64,000 bases of DNA from Melioribacter sp051488685 (GTDB lineage Bacteria; Bacteroidota; Ignavibacteria; Ignavibacteriales; Melioribacteraceae). Position 1 is the stretch's first letter. Each line of letters begins with the position of its first letter. Below are positions 1 through 8,722 of this stretch, in pieces. Under the pieces are notes generated by a model that worked only from the letters and a program-made list of their open reading frames with translations, was not told where the DNA came from and made no database searches. The position numbers were made by a program, and so were the translations under genes. The stretch is taken from NCBI RefSeq assembly GCF_051488685.1, contig NZ_JBPSEH010000003.1, positions 244,019-308,018 of the forward strand, in the 5' to 3' direction.

Positions 1-1145
1 ATTATTTGCAGTATCGCCTCCTTCATTTCGGATAGGGTTTTGTAAATGATCAGATTTATTCTTCTTGCAACGCGATGCATTGCCACTTCGTTTTTCAATC
101 GCCATTCATCCGGGTGACTTTTTAATTTTTCTAACAGAAACAAAAGTCGCCTTGCTATATGATATCTTTTTGCCGGCTCCCAGCCGAGTCTTTCACGAGT
201 ATAGCTTGCATCCACGTTCAATTTTTTGTCGATGTATTTTATCATCCAGAATTTTTCAAACGGTTCTTCACAAAATAAATGTAAATGCCTGAGCAACTTT
301 ATGAATGCTAAGCCGGGGTAAGCTAAGAGTTTGGGAATGTAAATAGGTTTAAATGTCTTACCGTAAAAATAAGACGTTGTTATTTCATACAATTCTTTGT
401 GTGAACTTGAACCATCAGGGCTAGCGTTAAAAATTTCGAATCTTCCCAAATCATTACTCTTCTTTATTATTGTTTTAATTAAAGAAACAATATCCTGAAC
501 GTGTATATAAGGTATTGCAGATTCACCCTTGCCAGCAAGCATTCTCGAATCAATTTTACGAGAAAGCCATCTAGAAATAAATTTATAAAGGGGGGCATAC
601 TCACACCAATCGCTGTAAACAGCAGCAAATCTTATAACCGAACATGGGAAGTAATTTGAGTAGGTTTTTACTAAGCTTTCGCCAATTTTTTTGCTTCGAG
701 CATAAGCGAAATCTGCATCGGGCGTGGAGTTTTCATTTACCGCCTCGCCTTCCTTCGGGAAGTTGCATGCTGCAAGGGAACTCGCAAATAAAAATCTTTT
801 AACGTTGATGGCTCTTGCAAATTCTAAGGTATTTTTCGTGCCGTCTATATTTGTGCGCTGATATTCTATATTGTCTTTGTAAGTGAAATCGTAAAACGCT
901 GCAAGGTGTATTACAAAATCCGCACCACCTCGTTCATTTATAAATCTTGTTACTTCATTGAGCGTCTGATTATCTGCAATGTCGCATTGGATCCAGTTTA
1001 TATTTTTATGATAAGGGATATTCGCTTCCTTTCTCGACCTTCTCGCAATAGCATAAATCGTAAATTCATCTTTCATACTTTCGAGAAGAGTACGACCGAT
1101 AAATCCACTTGCGCCGGTAATTACGATTGAATGATTGTTATTCAT
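1..1145 (-). CDS. NAD-dependent epimerase/dehydratase family protein, partial (runs off left edge)
   Basis: An open frame starts at ATG 1145 and reads leftward with no stop to base 1, giving at least 381 residues. It begins MNNNHSIVITGASGFIG, the Rossmann glycine motif of the extended short-chain dehydrogenase family, followed by a DFVIHLAA stretch and a YARSK catalytic Tyr-x3-Lys motif, as in nucleotide-sugar epimerases and 3-beta-HSD-like enzymes. The family acts on NAD(P)-bound sugar nucleotides or sterol/terpenoid substrates; the substrate cannot be told from sequence. The start overlaps the 3' end of the upstream membrane-protein gene by 8 bases, suggesting translational coupling. The C-terminus is missing from the window. 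Confidence 0.85.
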   Translation of the reverse strand, partial: MNNNHSIVITGASGFIGRTLLESMKDEFTIYAIARRSRKEANIPYHKNINWIQCDIADNQTLNEVTRFINERGGADFVIHLAAFYDFTYKDNIEYQRTNIDGTKNTLEFARAINVKRFLFASSLAACNFPKEGEAVNENSTPDADFAYARSKKIGESLVKTYSNYFPCSVIRFAAVYSDWCEYAPLYKFISRWLSRKIDSRMLAGKGESAIPYIHVQDIVSLIKTIIKKSNDLGRFEIFNASPDGSSSHKELYEITTSYFYGKTFKPIYIPKLLAYPGLAFIKLLRHLHLFCEEPFEKFWMIKYIDKKLNVDASYTRERLGWEPAKRYHIARRLLFLLEKLKSHPDEWRLKNEVAMHRVARRINLIIYKTLSEMKEAILQI

Positions 1146-1545
1146 CACTCATTTCTTCTCTATTCTTCGTTTTATCGAAAAGAAACAGAATAATTATTCC
1201 CATTAAGAAATCAGACACACCAGATATTATTATTAATGCAAGAGACGTTACAAATATCCAATAGCTTAATAGAAATACGGTAGCAATAAATTTTACAATA
1301 ATTGAAAAGATAATTAAGCATTCAAAACGTTTGGGATTATATGCAGATAATGCATAACCTACAGCTATTGCAATATGAAAAACACCACCCTGCGCACGAA
1401 AAAATCTTTCATTGCAACTTGTATATCCCATAAACTCCACAAGCGAACCGGGCATAATTATTAATCCAATTCCTACGAGCAACGAATGTAAAGCAACAAG
1501 CCAGAGAAAAACTGACAACAGTTTATTATAACTAATTGATTTCAT
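1138..1545 (-). CDS. Small four-helix membrane protein, function unknown
   Basis: About 135 residues from ATG 1545 (MKSISYNKLLSVF). The longer frame to 1617 would need a TTG start and adds a non-hydrophobic leader, so I prefer the internal ATG. Four hydrophobic segments are visible, with a Gly/Pro-containing loop after the first (MPGSLVEFMGY) and a FRAQGG motif, features of small DUF4345-like integral membrane proteins; that family assignment is tentative. The stop overlaps the epimerase start, so the two are probably co-transcribed. No catalytic motif is visible. Confidence 0.6.
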   Translation of the reverse strand: MKSISYNKLLSVFLWLVALHSLLVGIGLIIMPGSLVEFMGYTSCNERFFRAQGGVFHIAIAVGYALSAYNPKRFECLIIFSIIVKFIATVFLLSYWIFVTSLALIIISGVSDFLMGIIILFLFDKTKNREEMSDE

Positions 1546-1617
1546 ATTAAAACAATTTATTTGTTTGATTATAAAGCAGAACTTCCATTCCTTTATTATA
1601 TCCACTTCTTTTTGCAA

Positions 1618-2241
1618 TTACATCGCATTTAACTTTGAAAAGAAAATAAATAGGTCGAGTCTCGTTAAGTAATGATTCGTAATTACCCTGCCCTTTTGCA
1701 ATACTATATCGGCTTTATTGTAAATTTCTAAAAATTCTGGTGTGCATTCACTCAAGTCGGTACCCGCAATAGTGCTACCACTTTCAATTACTTTACAGAG
1801 TTTATCAATTCCCAAATGTAATGCATCGTCAAATGTTATATCATTTAAAACAGGCTTTGAGCGTGTTGCAAAAACAACCTTTTTGGGAAGCAGCACGTTT
1901 ATTAAAAATTTATCAAATAATGCTTCTTCGTAATTATCACCGATATAAAGAATAATATCTGCTTTTAGGTAATCTTCTCTGAATTTATTTAAAGCAGATA
2001 AATCTATATTATTGGAAGCAATTCGGTTGATTTCATATTCAATATCGAAATCGGGATTTGCAGCAAGATCAATTATGTTGCCAATTATAGCGGCACGCAT
2101 CGCTGTATTGAGTTTATCGTTAGACCCTTCAACCATCATCTTTAAAAACATGTAATACTTTTCGGCTTTCTTTAAATTATTTTCCTTTATTTTATCATAA
2201 GGATTTTCTTTGCCATAATACTTTTCTACTATTGACTGCAT
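1618..2241 (-). CDS. DUF89/ARMT1-like protein, C-terminal part (frame interrupted)
   Basis: This 207-residue frame contains the core of the DUF89 (damage-control phosphatase/ARMT1-like) family: a helical region with MRAAIIGNIID, then YIGDNYEEALFDKFLI (the conserved GDNxGE-like metal/phosphate motif), VFATRSKPVLNDITFDDA and a C-terminal VLQKGRVITN segment. Family members are metal-dependent phosphatases that remove damaged phosphometabolites. The protein lacks the N-terminal cysteine domain, which is encoded just upstream in another frame (2229-2408). The two frames meet at an A7 tract, and a -1 shift would rejoin them. Its own ATG at 2241 overlaps the upstream stop, so independent restart is also possible. 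Archaeal relatives are about 280 residues, which matches the sum of both parts. Confidence 0.7.
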   Translation of the reverse strand: MQSIVEKYYGKENPYDKIKENNLKKAEKYYMFLKMMVEGSNDKLNTAMRAAIIGNIIDLAANPDFDIEYEINRIASNNIDLSALNKFREDYLKADIILYIGDNYEEALFDKFLINVLLPKKVVFATRSKPVLNDITFDDALHLGIDKLCKVIESGSTIAGTDLSECTPEFLEIYNKADIVLQKGRVITNHYLTRLDLFIFFSKLNAM

Positions 2242-2408
2242 TTTTTTGAAAACTTGGGCGCACTATAGTCGTCATCAATTTCTAAAGCTGCTGAGCATAC
2301 CTCTTTGATAATTTTAAGTTGTAAATCTTTATTCCCATTTGTAAATAGCTTAGCAGTGTTATATGCTTGTTTAATAATACAGGGTACACATGCCGGATCA
2401 AAAAACAT
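2229..2408 (-). CDS. DUF89/ARMT1-like protein, N-terminal Cys domain (frame interrupted)
   Basis: Encodes about 59 residues beginning MFFDPACVPCIIKQ, the CxxC-bearing N-terminal helical domain typical of DUF89 subfamily I. The start at ATG 2408 is chosen because AGGTG lies 9-10 bases upstream; longer frames to 2465 have no good ribosome site. The frame ends APKFSKK then CSQ-stop. The codons TCA AAA AAA place the tract in the exact A-AAA-AAA phase of a -1 slippery heptamer, and a -1 slip continues as SKKMQSIVEKYYG into the 1618-2241 frame. An indel error or mutation in the homopolymer is the simpler alternative. Confidence 0.6.
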   Translation of the reverse strand: MFFDPACVPCIIKQAYNTAKLFTNGNKDLQLKIIKEVCSAALEIDDDYSAPKFSKKCSQ

Positions 2409-2529
2409 TTTACGCATCACCTTTATTTGCAAACTTAATAGCCAATTTATATGCCAAAAATCCACCTGGATTTTTAGTTGTTTTTCAAAGAATTATTTTA
2501 AAGAACATTGCATAAATGCAAAGTTTGAA

Positions 2530-3084
2530 TAAGTGTATTTTATTATTGCACTAATCTTTTTATTAATTAAAGAATACGGGATGGAAGGAGTCCAGAACCA
2601 ATCTACACAAACAAAGCAGCAATTTCTGTTACAGATAGAATTGCATCTATTGGAAAATATTGCAAAATAAATAGCTCTTAATTAAGTGGAGACAAGAATA
2701 ACGGTATACGACGAGGAAGAGATAATCTCCCTCTTAGCAGTATCTTATTTACGAATTCAAGGAGCAAATTATAATTAATTCTGATTCTTTTACCGATACA
2801 AGAAATTCTGTAGATATTATAGATAAAAAAGCAAAATTAAAAACTGTTCGATTCAATAAGGTATTTATCCGTGTTTAATTGTAGATATTTTGGGGGATCG
2901 TCAGTAAACAATCGTCCAACATTTTTCTTTTCGCTTTTCTGTACTGACTATAAATTTTCGTTTCTTACACAGTCCCATTCCTACCTATAAATAACCTGTC
3001 GTTTTCCAATAAACTATCAATCATATTTAGAATAGTAATTTTTCAGAAAAGAAATTATTAAGCCATCTGGTAAGCTTTTTTTCA
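2530..3084. other. Intergenic stretch with no recognisable gene
   Basis: About 550 AT-rich bases between the DUF89 gene and the PAS-like remnant. All six frames are broken by stops. I see no clear promoter, terminator or RNA gene. It may be decayed coding sequence, but nothing is recognisable. Confidence 0.5.
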
Positions 3085-3363
3085 CATCTCCTTGTTGAGG
3101 TATTCAGACATATCTAAAAGTATTAGGCAAGTTGCTTTGAATTGATGTGCTAATGTTATAAATATTTTGCTATTCTGAAGAACATTTGAAATAGGATACT
3201 CTGCTAAGTAGTATTCGAATTCTAAAATGTTCGTGCTGCATTTGTCAGTAACTTTCTACTTTTCAGAGCCGGTAATCTTTTCAGTTGTTTTATCAAAATA
3301 GAGTACCATAAATTTTTTGTTAAAAGTAATAATGCCTTCAGCCAAAGAGTCCAAGTCAAAATT
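3085..3363 (-). pseudogene. PAS-domain-like remnant
   Basis: Read leftward from about 3363 in one frame, the sequence gives LDSLAEGIITFNKKFMVLY, then FDKTTEKITG, a TAG stop, then KVTDKC. This is the pattern of a PAS domain such as those of NtrC-type activators (LDSIADGVxxxDxxxxIxxFNxAAExITG). About 50 further residues follow before a TGA. No start, effector domain or DNA-binding domain is present. I read it as the remains of a sensor or enhancer-binding regulator; the family is inferred from one short match. Confidence 0.4.
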
Positions 3364-3389
3364 TTTTTATTGCCTGTGAAGCCTATATC

Positions 3390-4091
3390 TCAGCTAACAT
3401 TAGTTATTAAGTAAATACCGCCAAGTATTACAAGAACACCGCACATTCTTTTTGTCCATAAAATTGTTTTTGTGCCTTCTGACCAATTAAGATATTGTTG
3501 AACCTTTCCGGTAAAAGTTCCAGCTCCAACTATTACAGAACAGTGTCCAATTCCAAAAGCAAGGAGGAGTAAAATTGAAAAGATGAAATTCGTTTGTGCT
3601 GTTTGAAAAACAACACCGAGCACAGGTGCCATATAAGCAAATGTACAAGGACCGAGTGCCAACCCGAAAAGTAAACCAAGTATCAACGCTGCAACTAATC
3701 CTCTCGTTTTTGTTTGTTTAATAACAGAATTGTTCCAGTCTAACTTTATTATATCAAGAAGGTATAATCCAACAAAAAAGAAGATAACGGCAACAAAATA
3801 GTTTCCGAATGTACCGAGATCCCCCATTAATCTACCAAGGGATGCGGTAATAAACCCAATCAAAGCTATAGTTATTAAAATTCCCAACGAGAAAACAAGT
3901 GAAATATTAAACGTTCTTCCTACGGTCATTTTCCCTTGAGAACTTATAAAGCCAACTATCAGTGGAATACTTGAAAGATGACAGGGCGATAGCAGGATGC
4001 TGAGAACTCCCCATCCAAGGGATGCAAGTACCGCAATCCAGGCTGTCCCCATCATCGCTTCATAAAGTGCTGCGAATAAACTATCTAACAT
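3390..4091 (-). CDS. CcdA-like cytochrome c biogenesis / thiol-disulfide membrane transporter
   Basis: 233 residues from ATG 4091, preceded by AAAGGGA; the frame continues upstream to 4178 but without a ribosome site. Six hydrophobic segments are visible, with the two hallmark cysteine motifs of the DsbD/CcdA transmembrane domain: LLSPCHLSSIP near residue 35 and LGPCTFAYMAP near residue 145. These cysteines pass electrons from cytoplasmic thioredoxin to periplasmic thiol proteins. The neighbours upstream are a secreted thioredoxin-fold protein and a mini-thioredoxin, the natural partners on each side of the membrane. A three-gene reductant relay operon is likely. Confidence 0.88.
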   Translation of the reverse strand: MLDSLFAALYEAMMGTAWIAVLASLGWGVLSILLSPCHLSSIPLIVGFISSQGKMTVGRTFNISLVFSLGILITIALIGFITASLGRLMGDLGTFGNYFVAVIFFFVGLYLLDIIKLDWNNSVIKQTKTRGLVAALILGLLFGLALGPCTFAYMAPVLGVVFQTAQTNFIFSILLLLAFGIGHCSVIVGAGTFTGKVQQYLNWSEGTKTILWTKRMCGVLVILGGIYLITNVS

Positions 4092-4190
4092 TATTTCCCT
4101 TTTTTTATTTAATATTGTTATTGCAGGTGTAGTAATCTCTAATATTTCAAGACTGCTTAGGCTCAAACACTCCAGCAATGGTAGTCATGT

Positions 4191-4586
4191 TTAACCTTTT
4201 GGTTTCAATCCTTTGCTCTGTAATATCTTGTCAATCTCAGCTTCAGGATAAAAGCCTTCGTGGCGATGAAACTCTTTTCCATTTTCATCCAGAAAAATCT
4301 GGGTAGGTATTAATTTTATTCCATATATCTGAGCATATTTTTTCTGCTGCGGAGTCCACACATCATAAAAAACAACCTTAATCTGGTCGCCATATTTCTT
4401 TTCAACAGCCTTCATAACTGGTTGCATCATTCTGCATGGCACACAATTGACCGATCCCAATTCAATGAATGTAACTTTTTCTTTTTTAATGTCTGATGTA
4501 TTTGTTTTATAATTTTTTGATTGAGCGTTAAAGCTCTGAGTAGTAATGAATGTTATTAGCAATATTAATGATAGTACTTTCTTCAT
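4191..4586 (-). CDS. Secreted thioredoxin-fold protein
   Basis: 131 residues with an N-terminal signal peptide (MKKVLSLILLITFITTQSF). The thioredoxin active site is CVPC in GSVNCVPCRMMQP, the cis-proline loop is KLIPTQIF, and the last 25 residues (HEGFYPEAEIDKIL) complete the fold. It should work in the periplasm as a thiol reductant or oxidase, receiving electrons from CcdA encoded just downstream. Its ATG at 4586 is preceded by CGGAG and lies directly next to the stop of the mini-thioredoxin gene, which argues for one operon. Confidence 0.88.
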   Translation of the reverse strand: MKKVLSLILLITFITTQSFNAQSKNYKTNTSDIKKEKVTFIELGSVNCVPCRMMQPVMKAVEKKYGDQIKVVFYDVWTPQQKKYAQIYGIKLIPTQIFLDENGKEFHRHEGFYPEAEIDKILQSKGLKPKG

Positions 4587-4587
4587 T

Positions 4588-4827
4588 TTAATCTCCGTTC
4601 AACCATTTTAAAATTTGTTCATCTTTTGGAATAATACCAAAGCTTTTTACCTCTTCATTAATAACCAATCCTGGAGTCATCATTATTCCATAGTTCATCA
4701 TTTCATTAATATCTTCAACTTTTGTAACAATTGCCTCAATATTATTCTTAGCTATTATATCTTTTACTTTTGCTTCAAGCGTCCGGCATTTCGAGCAGCC
4801 AGGACCGAGAACTTTTACCGATAGCAT
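4588..4827 (-). CDS. Mini-thioredoxin (MTH895 / redox-active disulfide protein 2 family)
   Basis: 79 residues, the full length of this small family. The active site is GPGCSKCRTLE at residues 8-18 and the cis-Pro loop is MMTPGLVIN. There is no signal peptide, so it acts in the cytoplasm. AAGGAG lies upstream of ATG 4827. It is one of three close paralogues in the window (others at 20476 and 27048), each beside a membrane transporter or redox gene. It probably reduces CcdA or another metal/metalloid-handling partner. Confidence 0.88.
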   Translation of the reverse strand: MLSVKVLGPGCSKCRTLEAKVKDIIAKNNIEAIVTKVEDINEMMNYGIMMTPGLVINEEVKSFGIIPKDEQILKWLNGD

Positions 4828-5180
4828 AATTTACTTTTCTCCTTGTAAAATAGTTATTGAATTTGCAGTTGTATTCTTGACAGTTGTCCGTTTAATTTGC
4901 TTTATTATTTCAGTCCCGACTAATCTTCTGACATGCAGAATGAATGCAAGTACCGTTGCCCAATAAGTTTACAACTCCTATGCCAACATACTTGCCATAG
5001 TCGATATGTAATTCGAACAATTACGGCATCTTTTAATGAGCCTCATTCTCAAAGATGATAGCCGTTTCTCGAATCTGACTCTCACCAGGCTCAGATTCAA
5101 TTTTTGCTGACAATTCCGTTGGTGATTAATTAATTTTATTTCCATTTTATATTAAGAATTATACTTCGGTATTAAACGAA

Positions 5181-5528
5181 CTATTTTTTACAGGACAAAG
5201 CATATTTGTTAATAGATCTTACTTTCACACGGTCTTTTTCAACACTCTTTAAATCACCTATCCAAAAATCAAATGTCGTTAGAATTGCTAATATACGCTC
5301 ATCAGACGCACTGCTATTTATATAATATTTAGTCCATCTCCCTTCTTTTTTCTCAATAATAAAGCCCGTCTTTTTTAACAAACTCAAATGTTGTGAAACT
5401 GTTGATGCTGCTAAGTTGAGAATACTCATTATTTCACAACCACATAATGGGCGTATTTGGAGCATTTTTATTATTCGCAGCCTGTTGTTATCTGATAATA
5501 CTTTAAATAAATTTGGTGAGCTTTTCAT
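5181..5528 (-). CDS. ArsR/SmtB-family metalloregulator
   Basis: About 115 residues from ATG 5528 (MKSSPNLFKVLSDNNRL); the upstream in-frame extension to 5624 is not ArsR-like. Winged-helix ArsR features are LFKVLSDNNRLRI, LAASTVSQHLSLLKKTGFI and EKKEGRWTKYYIN. The PLCGCEI segment puts two cysteines in helix 3, as in the As(III)/Sb(III)-sensing ELCVCDL site. The upstream region has ACTTCG and CGAAGT inverted arms 24 bases apart, a possible operator. It sits next to a decayed CDF exporter and the CcdA operon, one or both of which it may have controlled. Confidence 0.85.
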   Translation of the reverse strand: MKSSPNLFKVLSDNNRLRIIKMLQIRPLCGCEIMSILNLAASTVSQHLSLLKKTGFIIEKKEGRWTKYYINSSASDERILAILTTFDFWIGDLKSVEKDRVKVRSINKYALSCKK

Positions 5529-5689
5529 AAAAATATACTTCGTTACACACCGAAATATAAGTATACCGAAGTCAACTTCAAAATTATTGGAGGATATTTT
5601 TAACTCCAAGTTTAACATATTCAAACTGAAGTTTAGTGTGGTTTATTTTATATTTTTTGTGGAGTTTTTGTTTAATTTGTTTTTGTATC

Positions 5690-6475
5690 TCCGAGGTTTT
5701 TTTACAGAGATATTAGTAACTACAATATCGGCCTCAAAATGAATATTGTTATAATACAATTTCCATAAATGAACGTGATGAATATTTTTTACTTTTCAGT
5801 AACATCTATTAGATTTTTTATTTCATCTAAATCTATTCCTTCCGGTATAGAAATCATAATTATATCAACCGTCTCTTTTACTATTTCGTAAGTTTATTTA
5901 AGAATGTAAAGAGAAATTAATATTGTTAAAAGTGGGTCAATCCAATAAAAATTTGAAAAAGATTATAAATGTTGCGCTGATAATTTCAGCAAGAGAAGAG
6001 ACTGCATCGCTAAGTAAATGAAAATAAGCAGCATGGATATTTAAATTTCATTCCGAACCTTTTTTAAGTAAAAGCGTTTCAATAACGTTTGCAGCTAATT
6101 CTTTTGCTGTTACAATCAGCATTATATTTCAGGTTATTCGTTGTGGGTTATAGAATCTTTCAATCGCTCCTTTTATTAAAAAAACTGATTATGATAAGTG
6201 TACTCGCATTTAACATAGCCACTAAAATCTCGGCTAGTTTCAATCCAAACGTATATTTGAAAGATTTTGGTTTTTTGCTCAAGCATATTGCAATGTAGGT
6301 AATGATTATTCAATACCAATACTTAAGTTGTGGATTACTTCGGAAATGAGCGATAAACTGCCGGAAATGAATTCGCCAATTACTTTAGCTTTTGCTATAA
6401 AAAAGTTTAGAGCTATATAATTAACAAATTCTTTTCTGATGTTTCAGAATCATGTTTGTGTGAATGAATGTGTAA
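5690..6475 (-). pseudogene. Decayed cation diffusion facilitator (CzcD-type) metal exporter
   Basis: Pieces of one CDF protein appear in order but in different frames. From the right they are a His-rich start (HSHKHDSET), ISGSLSLISEVIHNLSIG, LSKKPKSFKYTFGLKLAEI followed by LVAMLNASTLIIIS, NIHAAYFHLLSDAVSSLAEI, and a C-terminal domain with ISIPEGIDLDEIKNLID and IHHVHLWKLYYNN. CDF proteins exchange protons for Zn/Co/Cd/Fe. At least four frame changes and several stops separate the parts, so no working product is expected. Order and spacing match an intact gene of about 300 codons. Confidence 0.75.
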
Positions 6476-6534
6476 TATATTTCACTCTTATTGTAATAGT
6501 GGACAGATAAGTTCAACCCGTTTGTTGAAAAAAT

Positions 6535-6850
6535 TATAACCTATGAATCAAACTGACATAAGTATTCCATTAACTCAAATTATCCACATTGTGTTGATAC
6601 TTTGCAGATAAATCCAACCCAACATTTTCACTTAGCGGAATTGCATAGCGAGTTCCGATACTAAAGCCCCATTCAGTTTTTGAATCTGAGGTATTAGCCG
6701 GACCAACCCAGCTGTACAAAATGGAAAACGGTTTCAGCCATCCCATACCAGCCGTTTACAAAATAATACTTTGTGCAGACTACTAATGAAACTACTGAAT
6801 TTGTGAAACCATTGCTTTCTGCAAAACCAAGATAGTCAGGTTATTCCCAA
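6535..6850 (-). pseudogene. Fragment of an outer-membrane beta-barrel protein
   Basis: Minus-strand frames read SNGFTNSVVSLVCTKYYFVN, then KPFSILYSWVGPAN, then GFSIGTRYAIPLSENVGLDL and SAKYQHNVDNLS. Alternating hydrophobic/polar strands and the phrase GTRYAIPLSENVGLDLSAKY are typical of small 8-stranded barrels. Frames change at least twice and no start or C-terminal aromatic residue is intact. It may have belonged with the decayed CDF exporter next to it. The family cannot be named more precisely. Confidence 0.4.
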
Positions 6851-6960
6851 TCGGTGCCTAAAACATCAAAAAAATCACTCATTGGAAAATTTAATTGTGT
6901 CCCTCTGCTCAAAATGTTTGAACTTTTTGGTGAGGAAGCGTTAGAATTGCTTATTATTGT

Positions 6961-6981
6961 GGAGCGGCACAACGCCGCTCC
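6961..6981 (-). terminator. GC-rich hairpin downstream of fmdE-like gene
   Basis: GGAGCGGC and GCCGCTCC form a perfect 8-bp stem around a 5-base loop, the strongest GC hairpin in an AT-rich area, starting about 28 bases past the stop of the gene at 7009. The tract after it on the minus strand is A/U mixed rather than a clean U-run, so a rho-independent terminator is likely but not certain. Confidence 0.45.
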
Positions 6982-7008
6982 GTTTATTGTCAGTTTATTA
7001 ATGAACTT

Positions 7009-7611
7009 TTATTTTGCTGCACAATCGATACAAACGTGTTTACCGTTTTTTATTCTTCCATATCCTTCGACTGTCATTTCGCCGCACTCTTCGCAAACGA
7101 ATCCGTTAAAGCTGTCTTTCTTTGGTTCGAGTTTATAATCAAACACTTCGGAAATGTTTAACAACATTTCTTCGGGTGCATTCATAACCTTTTGAATTAA
7201 AGGTTCAACAACTTCATCAGGAACCTGGCTCGCAGGAATTCCTTTTTCTCTGTACTCTTTGAAAAAGTCAGTCTGCTTGTTTGCAAGCATTGCTTCTGCT
7301 TTAGGCGTAACACGTACAGCTTTACCAGTTGCTTTGTCTACAACTGTAACAGCCCATTTCCCTTTGTGTGTTTTTTTGATGTTGCCTTTTCCAAAAGTAG
7401 TTCCCATAATTACCTGCAAACCATCTGCGTAACAAGTAGCACAGTGGTCCTCGCCAAGATCAACATACGCGAGTATCTGTCCGTCTTTGGCTCTTTCAAC
7501 TCCGAGCTTGTTCATTGCTGCTGCGCCCACTCTTAACCCCATTGGCATTGCAGGACATTTATGTCCGTGGAACTTTTGTCCAAATTCTAACCATTCTTTT
7601 GGATTAACCAT
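7009..7611 (-). CDS. FmdE-family protein with C-terminal zinc ribbon (copy 1)
   Basis: 200 residues. The FmdE domain carries FHGHKCPAMPMG at residues 14-25, then DLGEDHCATCYADGLQ and GTTFGKGN. The C-terminus has a treble-clef or zinc-ribbon pair, CEECGE and CIDC. FmdE proteins are encoded with molybdenum formylmethanofuran dehydrogenases in archaea and bind a metal through the His/Cys motifs; their bacterial role is poorly defined. AGGGAG precedes ATG 7611. It lies 31 bases after a porin and a TauE/SafE transporter gene, and a second FmdE copy is nearby at 9575, so it is likely part of an oxyanion or metal uptake and use system. Confidence 0.85.
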   Translation of the reverse strand: MVNPKEWLEFGQKFHGHKCPAMPMGLRVGAAAMNKLGVERAKDGQILAYVDLGEDHCATCYADGLQVIMGTTFGKGNIKKTHKGKWAVTVVDKATGKAVRVTPKAEAMLANKQTDFFKEYREKGIPASQVPDEVVEPLIQKVMNAPEEMLLNISEVFDYKLEPKKDSFNGFVCEECGEMTVEGYGRIKNGKHVCIDCAAK

Positions 7612-7642
7612 ATTATAACTCCCTATTTTTATGAACGTTTAT

Positions 7643-8722
7643 TTAATTAAAAAATATCTGATACTGTATTTGAAAAAAATATGTATTACCATCTTCATTA
7701 AACTGAGTTTTTAAATCAGCCATTATTTTATTTTTTTGTGTAAAGTAATAATTCATACCAATTAGATACCATTCGTTGTTATTTGTCTCGGGAATTAAAT
7801 CATCATATTTTTCAATTTGTGCCAGCATTTGAAAATTTTTTGATAGATAATATCCTGCATAGGCATAATATCCCCAAGCATTCTTATTGATAATATTTGT
7901 TTTTACAAGTTCACTCTGGAATTCAAATTTATTGAACCTAAATTCTGATTGAAATCCATAACGATAATCATTGCCAGTTATAAATTCATGTGGGGGAAAT
8001 ATCCTGGCTAAAATTTGATTATCTAAATATCTGTAAGCAAAAGATGCCCCTATAGTTAAAAGTTCATCTTTATTGTTAAAAATATTGTAACTAATTTTTG
8101 AGGTGTAAAGAAGTTTATTGCTGATATTCCTGCCCGGTGTTTTCTGATTGCCATTAAAAATTCCGATACTAAATTTCATATTTGAATTGAGCAAATCAAA
8201 ATTACCTTCAAGACCAATTTCTCGTGCTGAACTTTTATCTCCATGGATTAAGTTATTGATTACATTTGCTCGTTCTAATACCGGAATAAAAGCATCGGAT
8301 TGCATTCTTTGCAAAGTAAAGTTCGGAACAAACTTACCAATCCTCAAAAATCCAACTTTATATTTTATATCAACAAAAGCATCCTGTAGGTATAAATTTT
8401 CATCAGTAGCTGAACGGTAAACTACCTGAACTTTATAAGTTACATTTTGCAGCTCGGGCGCTTTCCCATCAATCCAGAGTTTTGCTCTACGAATCATAAA
8501 ATCATTCATATTATCAAAGTTGGTACTGAATCTTGTTTGAATGTAACCGTGCAATTCTGGTTCCGTATTTTGTGCCGATAGTGATAGACCAAAAATGAAA
8601 TATACTATCAATGTTGAAATTCTTATATCATTGAGAGTAGCATGGAGTAATCTTATATGCTTAAATAAATTATATCTTCTCTCTGATTTTAAATTAGTAA
8701 TGAAATGGACTAATAATTTCAT
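7643..8722 (-). CDS. Phosphate-selective porin O/P-like outer-membrane porin
   Basis: 359 residues. After a long basic leader and hydrophobic segment (STLIVYFIFGLSLSAQ, about residues 36-51) the mature part begins ELHGYIQTRFSTNF, with MIRRAKLWIDGK and VGFLRIGKFVPNFTLQRM, all typical of OprP/OprO-like barrels. It ends in a phenylalanine strand (FFQIQYQIFFN), as expected for barrel insertion. Its ATG overlaps the TauE/SafE stop by four bases (ATGA). The 35-residue n-region is unusually long, but no better start is visible. It is probably the outer-membrane entry or exit route for the anion moved by the neighbouring transporter. Confidence 0.75.
   Translation of the reverse strand: MKLLVHFITNLKSERRYNLFKHIRLLHATLNDIRISTLIVYFIFGLSLSAQNTEPELHGYIQTRFSTNFDNMNDFMIRRAKLWIDGKAPELQNVTYKVQVVYRSATDENLYLQDAFVDIKYKVGFLRIGKFVPNFTLQRMQSDAFIPVLERANVINNLIHGDKSSAREIGLEGNFDLLNSNMKFSIGIFNGNQKTPGRNISNKLLYTSKISYNIFNNKDELLTIGASFAYRYLDNQILARIFPPHEFITGNDYRYGFQSEFRFNKFEFQSELVKTNIINKNAWGYYAYAGYYLSKNFQMLAQIEKYDDLIPETNNNEWYLIGMNYYFTQKNKIMADLKTQFNEDGNTYFFQIQYQIFFN

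Noticed and set aside
906..1130. Plus-strand reading frames in the first 1.1 kb
   Set aside because: They lie opposite a continuous epimerase frame with clear motifs and have no ribosome sites or recognisable content.
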